Shown here one piece after another: positions 24,719-34,597 of a stretch of DNA of 64,000 nucleotides. The DNA comes from Rhodoferax_B ferrireducens_A. GTDB taxonomy: Bacteria > Pseudomonadota > Gammaproteobacteria > Burkholderiales > Burkholderiaceae_C. The DNA lies in the NCBI RefSeq assembly GCF_031458075.1, contig NZ_JAVDXT010000001.1, positions 930,001 through 994,000 on the forward strand. The letters are read 5' to 3'. Every line of letters begins with the position of its first letter. Positions within the stretch are counted from its first letter, which is position 1. The position numbers and the translations under genes were made by a program. The notes beneath the pieces are model-generated. The model made no database searches and was not told where the DNA came from. It was given only the letters and a program-made list of their open reading frames with translations.

Positions 24719-25291
24719 TCAGGCTACGAGCCAGTCCTTGAGCTCGTCGGCATGCTCTTGCTCGTCGCTCAAGATGTCTTCCAGCAACCGGCGGGTGGTC
24801 GAATCCTTGTCGCCGATCAATATGATCATCTGGCTATAGGCTTCGATGGCGACGCGTTCTGCCACCAGATTGGCCTTGATCATCTCTTTCAGATCTTTCG
24901 AATCGTCGTAAGCCGCATGGCTGCGCTTGGTCAGCGAGTCGGGTGAGAAATCCGGTTCACCGCCCAGTTGCACAATGCGCTGGGCCAGCCGGTCGGCATG
25001 CGCCGACTCTTCATTGGCATGGACCAAGAATTCTTCGGCAATGCCGGCAGAGGCCACGCCATCGGCGGTGTAGTAATGGCGCTTGTAGCGCAGCACGCAG
25101 ACCAGCTCGGTGGCCAGTGAGTCGTTCAGCAGCTTGATGATGTCTTCGCGCCAGGGGCCGGAACTCGGCGTCACAGCGCCCTTGTCCAGGCTGCGGCGGG
25201 CGGCACCCAGGGCCGCTTCATTCAATACCATGCGTTCGCCTTCAGCGGTAGGCAGTTGCGTGACGTTATTGCTTGTGTTGTTAGCGACCAT
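24719..25291 (-). CDS. Ferritin-like di-iron protein (bacterioferritin family)
   Basis: 190 residues from the ATG at 25291. A four-helix ferritin-like bundle is indicated by LNDSLATELVCVLRYKRHYY (first Glu), HANEESAHADRLAQRI (EExxH-type), LVAERVAIEAYSQMI and SDEQEHADELKDWLV. These supply the usual carboxylate/His ligands. A roughly 40-residue N-terminal extension precedes the bundle. Such proteins oxidise and store iron or protect DNA and lipids from Fenton chemistry. It lies among stress genes and is separated from DUF1003 by 137 bases. Confidence 0.87.
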   Translation of the reverse strand: MVANNTSNNVTQLPTAEGERMVLNEAALGAARRSLDKGAVTPSSGPWREDIIKLLNDSLATELVCVLRYKRHYYTADGVASAGIAEEFLVHANEESAHADRLAQRIVQLGGEPDFSPDSLTKRSHAAYDDSKDLKEMIKANLVAERVAIEAYSQMIILIGDKDSTTRRLLEDILSDEQEHADELKDWLVA

Positions 25292-25428
25292 CGGGGTTCC
25301 TTGGTTATCCGGTTCAACTGCTGCGTGGGTGCAACAAACCGATGACTGAACTTTAAAACCGAGGGCTCTGGGAAGGCATCGGCATCCGCCGCTACGGCGT
25401 GTAGGAGGATGCCGCGCGCCTCTGTGGG

Positions 25429-26004
25429 CTAAGGCTGAGCCGGAGTGGACGGTGCCGCCGTGTTCTTGTCGATCAGGTGGGCCAGCAGATCCAGTTGCTG
25501 CTTCTGGATTTGCAGTAGCTCGGTCCATTGGTTCTCGCGCAGTTGGTCCAGCTTTTCATGCAACAGCATGATCTCCAGCTCGGCCTTGAGATTGACCTCG
25601 TAGTCGTGCTCGGCGTTCAACCGGTCTTTCTTCGCCTGCCGGTTCTGCGACATCAGGATGATCGGCGCCTGCACCGATGCCAGCATCGACAGGAACAGGT
25701 TCAGCAGGATGAAGGGGTAGGGGTCAAACACCGCGTCAAAGCGCACCAGCAACAGCGTATTCAAGACGACCCAGACCACCAGGACGGCGGCGAATATCAG
25801 GATGAAGGTCCATGAGCCGCCAAAGCGCGCCACCGCATCAGCGGCCTTGGCGCCCCTCGAGGTGTCGATGTCCTGGTCGGAGGCCATATTGCGCGCAATG
25901 TGCTTGCGCCCAGCCAGGTGGCGCGCCACCTTCTGGGTGCGTTCATCCATTGCGTCGTAGCGCAGGCCCAGCAGTTTTTCGGCCGTATCAGTCGGTTTTT
26001 TCAT
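25429..26004 (-). CDS. DUF1003 inner-membrane protein
   Basis: 191 residues. Two adjacent membrane helices (about 65-88 and 96-118) flank the family signature FDPYPFILLNLFLSMLASVQAP and the following MSQNRQAKKDR. A coiled coil (about 130-180) ends the protein. Function is unknown; it often accompanies stress or metal-transport genes. Its start overlaps the end of the glucan synthase gene by 17 bases, so it is translationally linked to that very long message. Confidence 0.9.
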   Translation of the reverse strand: MKKPTDTAEKLLGLRYDAMDERTQKVARHLAGRKHIARNMASDQDIDTSRGAKAADAVARFGGSWTFILIFAAVLVVWVVLNTLLLVRFDAVFDPYPFILLNLFLSMLASVQAPIILMSQNRQAKKDRLNAEHDYEVNLKAELEIMLLHEKLDQLRENQWTELLQIQKQQLDLLAHLIDKNTAAPSTPAQP

Positions 26005-29000
26005 GGGAGTAATCGGTCAGAGGAACCACGAAACAGGTTTGCGCAGGCAGCTCCGACCAAGCCAATGGCTGGCCCGGTAGCAGCAGTTGGGCCTGGGCCG
26101 AAGCACCCTGGGCCAGCGCCGCGTCGGCATTGCCGCGGACCAGGATGAAGCGCATGCTGCGCTCGCCGCGGCGCAATGTCAGCTCGGCCTGTGGCCAATG
26201 CGATGGCAGGCACGGTGTGAAGCTCAGCGTGTGGGCGCCTTGTTGCAGGCCGAAGATCGACTCGACGGCCGCCCGGTGCATCCAGGCCGCAGAGCCGGTG
26301 TACCAGCTCCAGCCGCCCCGTCCTACATATGGCGGCTGGGTGTAGACATCGCCGGCCATCACATAGGGCTCGATGCCGTAGACCGCTGCCTGCGCGGGGG
26401 TGTTGGCCCGGTGCGCCGGGTTCAGGTAGGTGAAGTAGCGGTAGGCGGTGTCGGCCGCTGCGCTGGAGTCGGGCTGCTGCTTGGCAAACTCGGCCTGTGC
26501 CATCAATGCCCACACGCCGGCGTGCGAATACTGGCCGCCGTTTTCGCGTACACCCGGCGGGTAGGCCTGGATGTAGCCGGCACTGGGCACGGCTTGGGCC
26601 AGTGGTGGGTCCAGCAGCTTGATGAGTCCGGCCTCAGGGTCGACCAGATGTTCTTCCACCGCCGCCAGCGCCATGCGCTGCGAGGCCACTGGCGCGGTCT
26701 TGGACAGCACGGCCCAGGCCTGGGCGATCAGGTCGATCTTGGCCTCGGGGTTGGCATGCGAGCCCAGCGCCTGGCCATCGTCAAAGAAGGCGCGTTTGAA
26801 CCACTGGCCATCCCAGGCGGGGCCTATCAATGCCTGTTTCCAGCCCTCGGCGGCCTGCTCCCAGGCCTGGGCGCGTGCGTTGTCGCCGCGGGCCCGGGCC
26901 AGCGGCGCAAAGTCGTCCACCAGCTGGCAGATGAACCAGCCCAGCCAGACCGATTCGCCGCGCCCTTCGATGCCCACGCGGTTCATGCCGTCGTTCCAGT
27001 CGCCGCTGCCCATCAAGGGCAGGCCGTGTATGCCCACGGCCAGGCTGCGGTCTATGGTGCGGGCTGCATGCTCGTAGACCGAGGCGATTTCGGCGCTGGT
27101 GCCCGGGGTGTAGTAAGCATCCTCTGCCCCGGCGGGAATGGCCGCGCCTTCCAGAAAGGGTACGGGTTCATCCAGCAAGCTGGTGTCGCCCGTGCTGCGC
27201 ACATAGTGCGCGCAGGCATGCGGCAGCCACAGCAGGTCGTCCGAGAAATGGGTGCGCACGCCCGCACCGGTAGGCGCGTGCCACCAGTGCTGCACATCGC
27301 CCTCGGCAAACTGCCGCGAGGCGCAGACGATGATCTGCTGGCGCAGCATGTCGGGTGCGGCCCAGGCCAGCGCCATGGAATCCTGCAGCTGGTCGCGGAA
27401 GCCGGTGGCGCCGCCGGCCTGGTAGAAGCCGGCTTTGGCCCACAGGCGGCAGGCCACGGTCTGGTACATCAGCCAATGGTTGACCATGGCGTCGAACAGC
27501 GGGTCGGGCGTTTGCACACTGGTAGCGCCAAGCAACTGGGTCCAGCGCTGGTGCACCGTTTCCAGCCGCTTGCTGGCGGGCAGGGTGGTGGTCTCGGCCA
27601 GCAGGCGCGCGGCCAGCAAGGGGTTGTCGGCATAGCCCAGCAGGAACACCCGCTCGGCGGTATCGCCCGCGGCCAGGTTCATCTGCGTCGAGATGGCCGC
27701 GCAGGGGTCGAGCCCGGCGCCGCTGGTATGGCCAAAGTGGTCGGGTACCACCAGCCGGCCGCGGGCGTCAAAGCACTCGCGGCGGTCGCAGGTCCAGTCG
27801 TCGCTGGTCTGGGTCAGGGCCAAAAAGGCCGTGCCTTCGCCAAAGCCGGCCGAGCGCTCGCGCTGGGTGCAGAGCAAGGCCGTGAAGCGGTCCTGCTGCA
27901 GCGCAGCGGTCTGCACGCTGCTGCGGTCGCTGCGGTTGGCGCCCATCATCCATTCGGCCATGCCGATGACGCGCAGCTGCAGGTTCCTGTGGCCGCGGTT
28001 GATGATGTACAGCCGCACCTGCTTGACCGCCGTGTCGGCGTCCACGCACCAGGTGGCGCTGACGTCGACATCGCCGCGCCGGTGCCGGATGCTGGTGCTG
28101 CCCTGGCTGTGCGATACGTGGTACTGGGCGAGCGGATCGCCCCAGGCATTCGGGGCCACGCTCCAGACGTCCAGCGTCTTGCAGTCCTGCAGCAAAAACC
28201 ATTCCGACGGCGTGTCGCCCACCGGGTCGTTGGACCATGCGGTGAGCTGGTTCATCCGGCTGTTGCGCCCCCAGCTGTAGCCGCCACCGGCTTCGGTGAT
28301 GTGTGCACCAAAGCCGGGGTTGGCCAGTACATTGGTCCAGGGCCGGGTGGTGCGCAGCTGCGGACTGACGTTGAAGCGGAATTCGCCGTTCGGCTGGAAC
28401 AGGCCCACAGGTGCGGGCACGGGGCCACTGGGCCGGGGCAGCAGCGGCACATCCTGGGTGGACAGGCTGTGCCGCGTCTCTTGCGCCTGTTCGTGCAGCG
28501 CCGTCCAGGCCTGCACATGGTGTGACAGCGGCCGCCCATCGGCCTGCAGGCGGACCCGGGCCTGGGCATGCAAGGTGCTGAGTTCATCCGGCGACAGCTC
28601 TTCGACCCGCAGCAGGTACATGGTGGTGGGCACGGATTCGGGGCCGCGTTCGGACAGATGGCGGTCGCGCAGGATGCCGACCTCGCGCTGTACAGACATC
28701 AGGTACGAGGCCGGTTCGGAATTGATCACCACCAGGTCGCAGCCCACGCCGCCCCAGGACCACTGGCGCAGCCCCTGGGCCAAGGCCCGCAGCAGGCCCA
28801 TGCCTTCCATGGCGCCGATGCTGACCAGCAGGATAGGCCGATCGCCCGAGATGCCGAAACGCCACAGCAGCCGCTTGTCGCTGACCGCCGCGGTCTGGGT
28901 CTGCGGGCGGCTCAGGCTCAGCACCAGGGCGCTGGTCAGCGTCTGGATGGCGGCAAAGTTTTCCGGGTTCAGGCCGACCGTCCGCAGGCGGATGCCGGTC

Positions 29001-32000
29001 AGCGTGGCCGACATCAGGGAGGCCCGTTTGACGTGGCTGGGCTGGCGGTATTTGTCGATCACCGCCTGCAGGGTGGCGTCGTGGTTGGAGGCGGCGGTGG
29101 CGAAGGTCAGCCAGGCCTTGCCCTGCGGCGGAATCAGTAGCTTGACCGCCATGGCGCAGACCGGGTCCAGGCCGGTGTCCAGCGGCGTACCGGGCTCGGG
29201 CAGGGCGTTGAAGGATGCCAGCGGCTGGCTGCTGGTCTGGTTGCGGCCCAGCCAGAGCTGGCGGTCGGTTTGGATGCGCACCCCTTGCACCTGCGGGCCG
29301 GTATCGACCAGGAAGTGCGCCGCCTGCATGCCTTGCTCGGTGGGCAGGCGCGGTTTGCGCTCGAACACCAGGGCCTGGTCTTCGGCCTGCCAGGTGGCGC
29401 GCACGAACAGGTTGGTGAAGGCCGGATGGGCTTCGTCAGCCCGCGGGTCAGACAAGGTCACTTCGAAGGCCGAAATCAGTTCGATCTCCAGCGGCTGATC
29501 GCCCATATTGCGCAGCTCCACCTTGCGGAACTCGATGTCGTCCTCGGGGCTGACCCAGACCGTGGTGTGCACCTGTACCGACGGCCATTCGGCGTCGAAG
29601 CAGACCCGGTCGGCGTGGTAGGTGCTGTGGTAGTGGGCCGCCGGATCGGGTGCCGGGTGCTGGGTGGTCGACACCAGCTGTGGCTGCTGGGCCCAGCGCA
29701 GGTAGAAGAAGCTGCCAAAGGCGTCGCGCAGCGCGTCGTCGCGCCAGCGGGTGATGCCGGTATTGCCCCAGCGGCTCCAGCCGGCGCCGTTGGCGCGCAA
29801 GGCCACGTGGTAGCGCCCGTTGGACAGCAGATGCGTGGGCTCCACGGCGGTGCCGCCGGGCACCACGTCGCGCAGCAAACCGGGAGCGCGCTGTTGCATG
29901 CTCTGCGGTGGCGGGCCCACCGGGGGCGCGCTGAGCACCGACACCTCGCGCGGTGCGCGCTCGTGCAGCAACGAAGCCACGGCTTCGATGTAGGCATTCG
30001 CCATCCCCCAGCGTTGGGCCGGGCCATCGAGCAGCACATTGGCCAGCGCCACCAGGCTCATGCCCTGGTGGTGTGCCATATAGGTTTCCACCGGTGTGAA
30101 CGCGTCGCCGTCGGCCTGCCGTGCCGGGGTGAAGTCCAGCGCCTCGATGAAGCCGTAGCGGCCGTAGGCTTCGAATTTCTCTAATGCTATAAAGTTTGTA
30201 GCTGCTAGCGCAGGTGATACCTGCGTTGCAAGCCCGGTGGCATAGGGGGCGATGACCAGCTCGTCGGCCGGCGTGCGGCGCAGCGCCAGCCGCGGTACGC
30301 CTTGCGGTGCGTACTGGTAGGCCAGCGTGTGGTCTTGCCCGGCGTACGCCGATTCAGAGATACCCCAGGGCACCTTGTGGGCCTTGGCGTAGTCCATCTG
30401 CTCCTGTAGTGCGGCCCGGCAGGCCTGTTGCAGCACGCTGCCCGGCGGCTCGACCAGCACCAGGGTCGGCATCAGGTATTCGAACATCGAGCCCGACCAG
30501 GAGCGCAGGCCCGCATCCGCGCCTGTGGCAAAGAACGGACGCCCCAGCGAGGCCCAGTGGCGCACCGGCACATCGCCCTTGGCAATGGCCAGCAGGCTGG
30601 TCAGGCGCGACTCGGAGGCCAGCAGGTCGTAGAAGCCCGCGTCCAGCTGCTGCTCGGCCACCCGGTAGCCGATGTGCAGCAGATGTCGCTTGCGGTGGTA
30701 GAGGAAGCGGAAGTCGGCTTCCCAGGCCAGGGCTTCGAAAGCCTGTGCCAGGCTGAGCAGACGCTGCGCCGTAGCGGCGGTCATCCGCGCAGCCTGGGCC
30801 TGGGTATCCAGTGCAGCCGAGCGCCGGGTGGCGCGCAGATCGGCCAGCCGCCAGCGCAGCTGGGCCCGCTGCTCGGGGGGCAGGCTGCTGCGGGCTGCCA
30901 GCAACGGTGTCAGGCGCTCGCGGGCATTGCGGGTGGCGCGGCGCGCGGCCGTGGTGTTGTAGGGCGCGGCGGCCAGTTCCTGGCAGGCCTGGGCGGCCGC
31001 CAGCAGATGGCCGCAGAGGTTGCCGCTGTCCACCGTGGAGACATACAGCGGCAGTAGCGGCGCGCAGGTTTCGGTGTCGTACCAGTTGTAGAAGTGGCCG
31101 CGATGGCGCTGCATACGGCCCAGCGTGGCCAAGGTGGCCTCCAGGCGGGTCAGCAGGTCTTGCGTGCCGATCCAGCCAAACTGCCGGGCGCAGGCCACGC
31201 TCAGCAGGTACAGGCCGATATTGGTCGGTGAGGTGCGGTGCGCCACGATGTCGTAGGGCTGCACCTGCAGATTGTCCGGCGGCAGGTAGTTGTCCTGCGG
31301 TGAAATGCAGCGCTCGAACCAGCGCCAAGTGTCGCGCGCAACTCCTTCCAGCAGCGCCAGCTTATCGGCCGGCACTGCATGGCCTTCATGGGCCCGGTGC
31401 GTGCGGCTGGCCCACCAGGTCCAGACCGGCGACGCGGCCCACAGCAGGCACAGCACGCTGGCCAGCACCGGGTGCGGTGTGCCCAGGTAGAGCAGGGCCG
31501 CCAGCAGCAGCAAGCCCACCACCGGCAGGCTCCAGTGCGCGCGCAGCAGGGCTGGCAGATGGGTCTTGGCCTGGGCCTGGGCGGCGGCGGCTGTGGTCCA
31601 TTCCAGCAGGTGCCGGTGGCTGACCAGCATGCGGTACAGCGCCCGCGTCACCGCATCCACCGCCGACAGCGCCTGCACCAGCAGCTGCGCCAGATGCCAG
31701 AGCCCGGCCCACAGCGTGCGCGCCATGTCGGCCCCGGCCTGGCGGTAGAAGTGGCGCTTGGCCAGGTCGTCGCGGCTGGGCGAAAAGCCCGCCACCGCGC
31801 CCATCAGCGGACCGGCAGAAAACGCCGCCAGCACCAGCACCAGCGCGGCCCAGGGCGACAGCACGCTGCTGCACAGGCTGAACACCAGCAAGGCCAGCGA
31901 CATCGGCGCCACCAGCGAACGGCGCAGATTGTCGAACATTTTCCAGCGGTTGATGGCGCGCAGCGGATAGCGGCCGGGGCGCAGCAGAATGGGCAGCAGC

Positions 32001-34339
32001 TGCCAGTCGCCCCGGGTCCAGCGGTGCACCCGGGAGGCCGCCACATCGGCGTGGAACGGTGCGTCTTCGATCACCGTGATGTCGGTCACCGCGGCGCAGC
32101 GCGCCAGCGAGCCTTCGAGCAGATCGTGGCTCAGCACCTGGCCTTCGGGCAGCTGGCCCGACAGCACGGCGTGCATGGCCTGCACGTTCAGCAGGCCCTT
32201 GCCGGTGAACGTGCCTTCGGAAAACAAGTCCTGGTAGACCTCGGAACTGGCGGCGCTGTAGGGGTCGATGCCGCACTGGCCGGCAAACAGCCAGTGGTAC
32301 AGCGTGACCTCTTTGCGCGCGGGCAGCGGGGTCGCCACATGCGGCTGCAGGATGCCATAGCCGCGCACCACGCGGCGGCCGCTGGCGTCCAGCTGCGGCT
32401 GGTTGTGCGGGTGGGCGGCCACGCCGACCAGCTCGCGCAGCCGGCCGGGGGGCAGCTGGGTGTCGCTGTCCAAGGTAACGATGTAGGGCGTGGGCGTGGC
32501 GATGCGCGAGTTTTCACCCAGGTCCAGAAAGGCGGTGTGTTCGCCCGTGGCCAGGGCCTGGATCAGCTGTTCCAGCTTGCCGCGTTTGCGCTCCCAGCCG
32601 ATCCAGCGCTGCTCGGTATCGCTGAAGGTCCGCGCCCGGTGCAGCAGGATGAAGCGCTGTGGCAGCCCTGGGCCGCTGGGGTAGCGCAGGTTGAGCGCGT
32701 CGATCTGCGCGCTGGCCGTGGCCAGCAGTGCGTCGTCGCCGGGCATGTGCTGGCTGTCCGCATCGCCCCAGTCGCTGAGCACGGCGAACTGGGCGTTGGG
32801 CTCGGGGTTCGCAATATGGTGCAGGTGCAGCCGGTGCGCGAGCGCCTGGGTGGAGGCGCTGTCGGTCAGCATGGCCGGCACTACCACCAGCACGCGGTGT
32901 GCGGGCGGTATGCCGTCCAGCAGGCCCAGGCGAGGCAGATGCTGGGGGCGCACCGACTCGCTGATGAGCCGGTTGATGACCGCCACCACCGCCTCGGAGG
33001 CGGGAAACAGCATCAGCGCGGCGGCCAGCCAGAGCACAGGCCCGGCCGCGGTGTGGTGCGGCAACATCCAGGCCACCAGGCCTATGCTGCCGAACAGCAG
33101 TGCGCCCAGGTAGACCGGCAGCGCGGCGCGGCGCTTGCGGGCCCGCCACAGCAGCAACAAGGGGTTTTCATGCAGGCCCAGGGCATGGACCAGCGCCGGC
33201 CGGCCAGGGCCGCGCAGCCAGTGGCTGGCCACGCCGTGTTCGCCGGCATTGGCTTGCATCAGGCCGAGCAGGGTTTGTGCCACCGCGGCTTCGCTGTGGC
33301 CGCTGCGCCGGGCCAGGCGTTCGATGCCGTGCAGGGTTTGGTCGCGGGTGCTCGGGTGTTCGGCTTCGAATACCGAGGAGGTCAGCATGTGCTGCATCAG
33401 CACACTGGTACGGGCCACCATGTCGGGCCAGTCGGCGTCGCCGATCGCGCGCAGCGATTTCACGGCATTGCTCACGCTCAGGTTGTCGGCCGCCTGGTCG
33501 GCGTTTTGCTGGGTTTGGGCGGCGGCAAAGTCGGGCAGGGCGGCCTGCATCCAGGCGGTGTAGCGTGCATCCACCTGCAGGCGGCTGTCCTGCAGACGCA
33601 GCGCCATGCGGGTCAGGAACATGCGGCCCACGCCGCGCTGGTTCATCAGGGCCAGCAGCTGGTCCAGCGATTCCAGGCTGTAGTCGCTCAGCTTGTCGCA
33701 GCAGAGATTGGCCACCTCGCGGGCGGCCTTGTTGGTAGCCACGCGCTCGGCCAGGCGGCGCAGGTTTTCCACCAGCAGCACGCGCAAGGTGGTGGGCAGC
33801 GCCCAGAGTTCTGCCAGGTTGAGCTCGCGGGTTTCCTGGTAGGCGCTGAGAAACTGCTCCAGCAAGGGCTCCGAAAAAGCGCCATCGGTATGCGCCACAA
33901 AAGCCCAGGCAATGCCGTAGACCCGCGGCAGGCCGGCCAGCGGCTCGTCCAGCAGCACCGGCAGGGCGCGGAAATAGCTGCGCGGCAGCCCGGCATGGAT
34001 TTCTTCCAGCTGGGCTTCGATCAGGTGGAAGTTGTCCAGCAGCCATTCGGCTGCCGGGCTGACGTCGTAGCCAGTGGCGGCCTGCAGGCCGATATAGCGG
34101 TGGGCTTCGCGCAGCGTGGCGATATTGCTGCGCAGATGCGGGAAGAAGCGGGCTGCACCGATGGTGGGCCGGGCCGCACGGTGGGTTTCACCCAGGCTGC
34201 GGCCATGTTGCGCAAAGCGCTGCAGGCCGAAGATCTCGGACCGAATGGGGGGCTGTACCGGGCCGCGGGCACCGTCCAGAATCTCGCGCAGGGCCTGGGG
34301 GGCGCGGGGAACCAGGTGCAGCAGCTCGGATGTAGCCAT
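25988..34339 (-). CDS. ndvB: Cyclic beta-1,2-glucan synthase / GH94 giant membrane protein (NdvB/ChvB-like)
   Basis: 2783 residues, close to the roughly 2800 of rhizobial NdvB. Membrane helices lie around 405-450 and 800-960. The glucosyltransferase domain (about 450-800) has TLDSDTQLPPGR and HRWTRGDWQ. A glucoamylase-like middle part and two GH94 supersandwich/catalytic parts follow, with SGDWNDGMNRVG (general acid Asp) and GRGGWSWYTGSAAWM near the end. The family polymerises glucose from UDP-glucose into beta-1,2-glucan, transfers it to a ring and exports it to the periplasm for hypo-osmotic adaptation and surface properties. A copy of the interspersed repeat is inserted in frame near residue 1375. 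AAAGG abuts the ATG without spacing, so coupling to the upstream small gene is likely. Confidence 0.93.
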   Translation of the reverse strand: MATSELLHLVPRAPQALREILDGARGPVQPPIRSEIFGLQRFAQHGRSLGETHRAARPTIGAARFFPHLRSNIATLREAHRYIGLQAATGYDVSPAAEWLLDNFHLIEAQLEEIHAGLPRSYFRALPVLLDEPLAGLPRVYGIAWAFVAHTDGAFSEPLLEQFLSAYQETRELNLAELWALPTTLRVLLVENLRRLAERVATNKAAREVANLCCDKLSDYSLESLDQLLALMNQRGVGRMFLTRMALRLQDSRLQVDARYTAWMQAALPDFAAAQTQQNADQAADNLSVSNAVKSLRAIGDADWPDMVARTSVLMQHMLTSSVFEAEHPSTRDQTLHGIERLARRSGHSEAAVAQTLLGLMQANAGEHGVASHWLRGPGRPALVHALGLHENPLLLLWRARKRRAALPVYLGALLFGSIGLVAWMLPHHTAAGPVLWLAAALMLFPASEAVVAVINRLISESVRPQHLPRLGLLDGIPPAHRVLVVVPAMLTDSASTQALAHRLHLHHIANPEPNAQFAVLSDWGDADSQHMPGDDALLATASAQIDALNLRYPSGPGLPQRFILLHRARTFSDTEQRWIGWERKRGKLEQLIQALATGEHTAFLDLGENSRIATPTPYIVTLDSDTQLPPGRLRELVGVAAHPHNQPQLDASGRRVVRGYGILQPHVATPLPARKEVTLYHWLFAGQCGIDPYSAASSEVYQDLFSEGTFTGKGLLNVQAMHAVLSGQLPEGQVLSHDLLEGSLARCAAVTDITVIEDAPFHADVAASRVHRWTRGDWQLLPILLRPGRYPLRAINRWKMFDNLRRSLVAPMSLALLVFSLCSSVLSPWAALVLVLAAFSAGPLMGAVAGFSPSRDDLAKRHFYRQAGADMARTLWAGLWHLAQLLVQALSAVDAVTRALYRMLVSHRHLLEWTTAAAAQAQAKTHLPALLRAHWSLPVVGLLLLAALLYLGTPHPVLASVLCLLWAASPVWTWWASRTHRAHEGHAVPADKLALLEGVARDTWRWFERCISPQDNYLPPDNLQVQPYDIVAHRTSPTNIGLYLLSVACARQFGWIGTQDLLTRLEATLATLGRMQRHRGHFYNWYDTETCAPLLPLYVSTVDSGNLCGHLLAAAQACQELAAAPYNTTAARRATRNARERLTPLLAARSSLPPEQRAQLRWRLADLRATRRSAALDTQAQAARMTAATAQRLLSLAQAFEALAWEADFRFLYHRKRHLLHIGYRVAEQQLDAGFYDLLASESRLTSLLAIAKGDVPVRHWASLGRPFFATGADAGLRSWSGSMFEYLMPTLVLVEPPGSVLQQACRAALQEQMDYAKAHKVPWGISESAYAGQDHTLAYQYAPQGVPRLALRRTPADELVIAPYATGLATQVSPALAATNFIALEKFEAYGRYGFIEALDFTPARQADGDAFTPVETYMAHHQGMSLVALANVLLDGPAQRWGMANAYIEAVASLLHERAPREVSVLSAPPVGPPPQSMQQRAPGLLRDVVPGGTAVEPTHLLSNGRYHVALRANGAGWSRWGNTGITRWRDDALRDAFGSFFYLRWAQQPQLVSTTQHPAPDPAAHYHSTYHADRVCFDAEWPSVQVHTTVWVSPEDDIEFRKVELRNMGDQPLEIELISAFEVTLSDPRADEAHPAFTNLFVRATWQAEDQALVFERKPRLPTEQGMQAAHFLVDTGPQVQGVRIQTDRQLWLGRNQTSSQPLASFNALPEPGTPLDTGLDPVCAMAVKLLIPPQGKAWLTFATAASNHDATLQAVIDKYRQPSHVKRASLMSATLTGIRLRTVGLNPENFAAIQTLTSALVLSLSRPQTQTAAVSDKRLLWRFGISGDRPILLVSIGAMEGMGLLRALAQGLRQWSWGGVGCDLVVINSEPASYLMSVQREVGILRDRHLSERGPESVPTTMYLLRVEELSPDELSTLHAQARVRLQADGRPLSHHVQAWTALHEQAQETRHSLSTQDVPLLPRPSGPVPAPVGLFQPNGEFRFNVSPQLRTTRPWTNVLANPGFGAHITEAGGGYSWGRNSRMNQLTAWSNDPVGDTPSEWFLLQDCKTLDVWSVAPNAWGDPLAQYHVSHSQGSTSIRHRRGDVDVSATWCVDADTAVKQVRLYIINRGHRNLQLRVIGMAEWMMGANRSDRSSVQTAALQQDRFTALLCTQRERSAGFGEGTAFLALTQTSDDWTCDRRECFDARGRLVVPDHFGHTSGAGLDPCAAISTQMNLAAGDTAERVFLLGYADNPLLAARLLAETTTLPASKRLETVHQRWTQLLGATSVQTPDPLFDAMVNHWLMYQTVACRLWAKAGFYQAGGATGFRDQLQDSMALAWAAPDMLRQQIIVCASRQFAEGDVQHWWHAPTGAGVRTHFSDDLLWLPHACAHYVRSTGDTSLLDEPVPFLEGAAIPAGAEDAYYTPGTSAEIASVYEHAARTIDRSLAVGIHGLPLMGSGDWNDGMNRVGIEGRGESVWLGWFICQLVDDFAPLARARGDNARAQAWEQAAEGWKQALIGPAWDGQWFKRAFFDDGQALGSHANPEAKIDLIAQAWAVLSKTAPVASQRMALAAVEEHLVDPEAGLIKLLDPPLAQAVPSAGYIQAYPPGVRENGGQYSHAGVWALMAQAEFAKQQPDSSAAADTAYRYFTYLNPAHRANTPAQAAVYGIEPYVMAGDVYTQPPYVGRGGWSWYTGSAAWMHRAAVESIFGLQQGAHTLSFTPCLPSHWPQAELTLRRGERSMRFILVRGNADAALAQGASAQAQLLLPGQPLAWSELPAQTCFVVPLTDYSHEKTD
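30176..30232. repeat. Interspersed palindromic repeat inserted in frame within the glucan synthase
   Basis: Core TAGCTGCTAGCGCAGGT at 30199-30215 with the second arm ACCTGCGTTGCAAGC. Read on the minus strand it encodes ATQVSPALAATNFIALEKF, placed between APYATGL and EAYGRYGF, a point where relatives have a short connecting loop. Confidence 0.8.
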
Positions 34340-34342
34340 CCT

Positions 34343-34597
34343 TTACAGCGCCAGCAGTCCGGCGCCAATCACCAGGGTCGCCAATGCCAGGGTGGTGACA
34401 AAGCGGGTGGCCACAAAGCGGTGCAGGATTTCGCCCACATATTGCAGGTAGGTCAGGCGGCGGTTCGCACCTTGGCACAGGCTCAGATGGTCGCTCAGCG
34501 CCGCCAGCTCCATGGGAGAGGTCTCCGTGGCATCGCCAAACGACGATGTGCTCCAGTTGGGAGCGGCAAAGGCAGTTGGAATAATGGGGTTGCGCAT
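34343..34597 (-). CDS. Small membrane protein upstream of the glucan synthase
   Basis: 84 residues, ATG at 34597 with AGGAGAAA in good position. The N-terminal half is polar. A single hydrophobic helix (about 62-84, VTTLALATLVIGAGLLAL) ends the protein. The stop is three bases before the glucan synthase start, so the two genes are almost certainly co-translated. I recognise no family; a tail-anchored regulatory subunit of the synthase would fit. Confidence 0.7.
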   Translation of the reverse strand: MRNPIIPTAFAAPNWSTSSFGDATETSPMELAALSDHLSLCQGANRRLTYLQYVGEILHRFVATRFVTTLALATLVIGAGLLAL

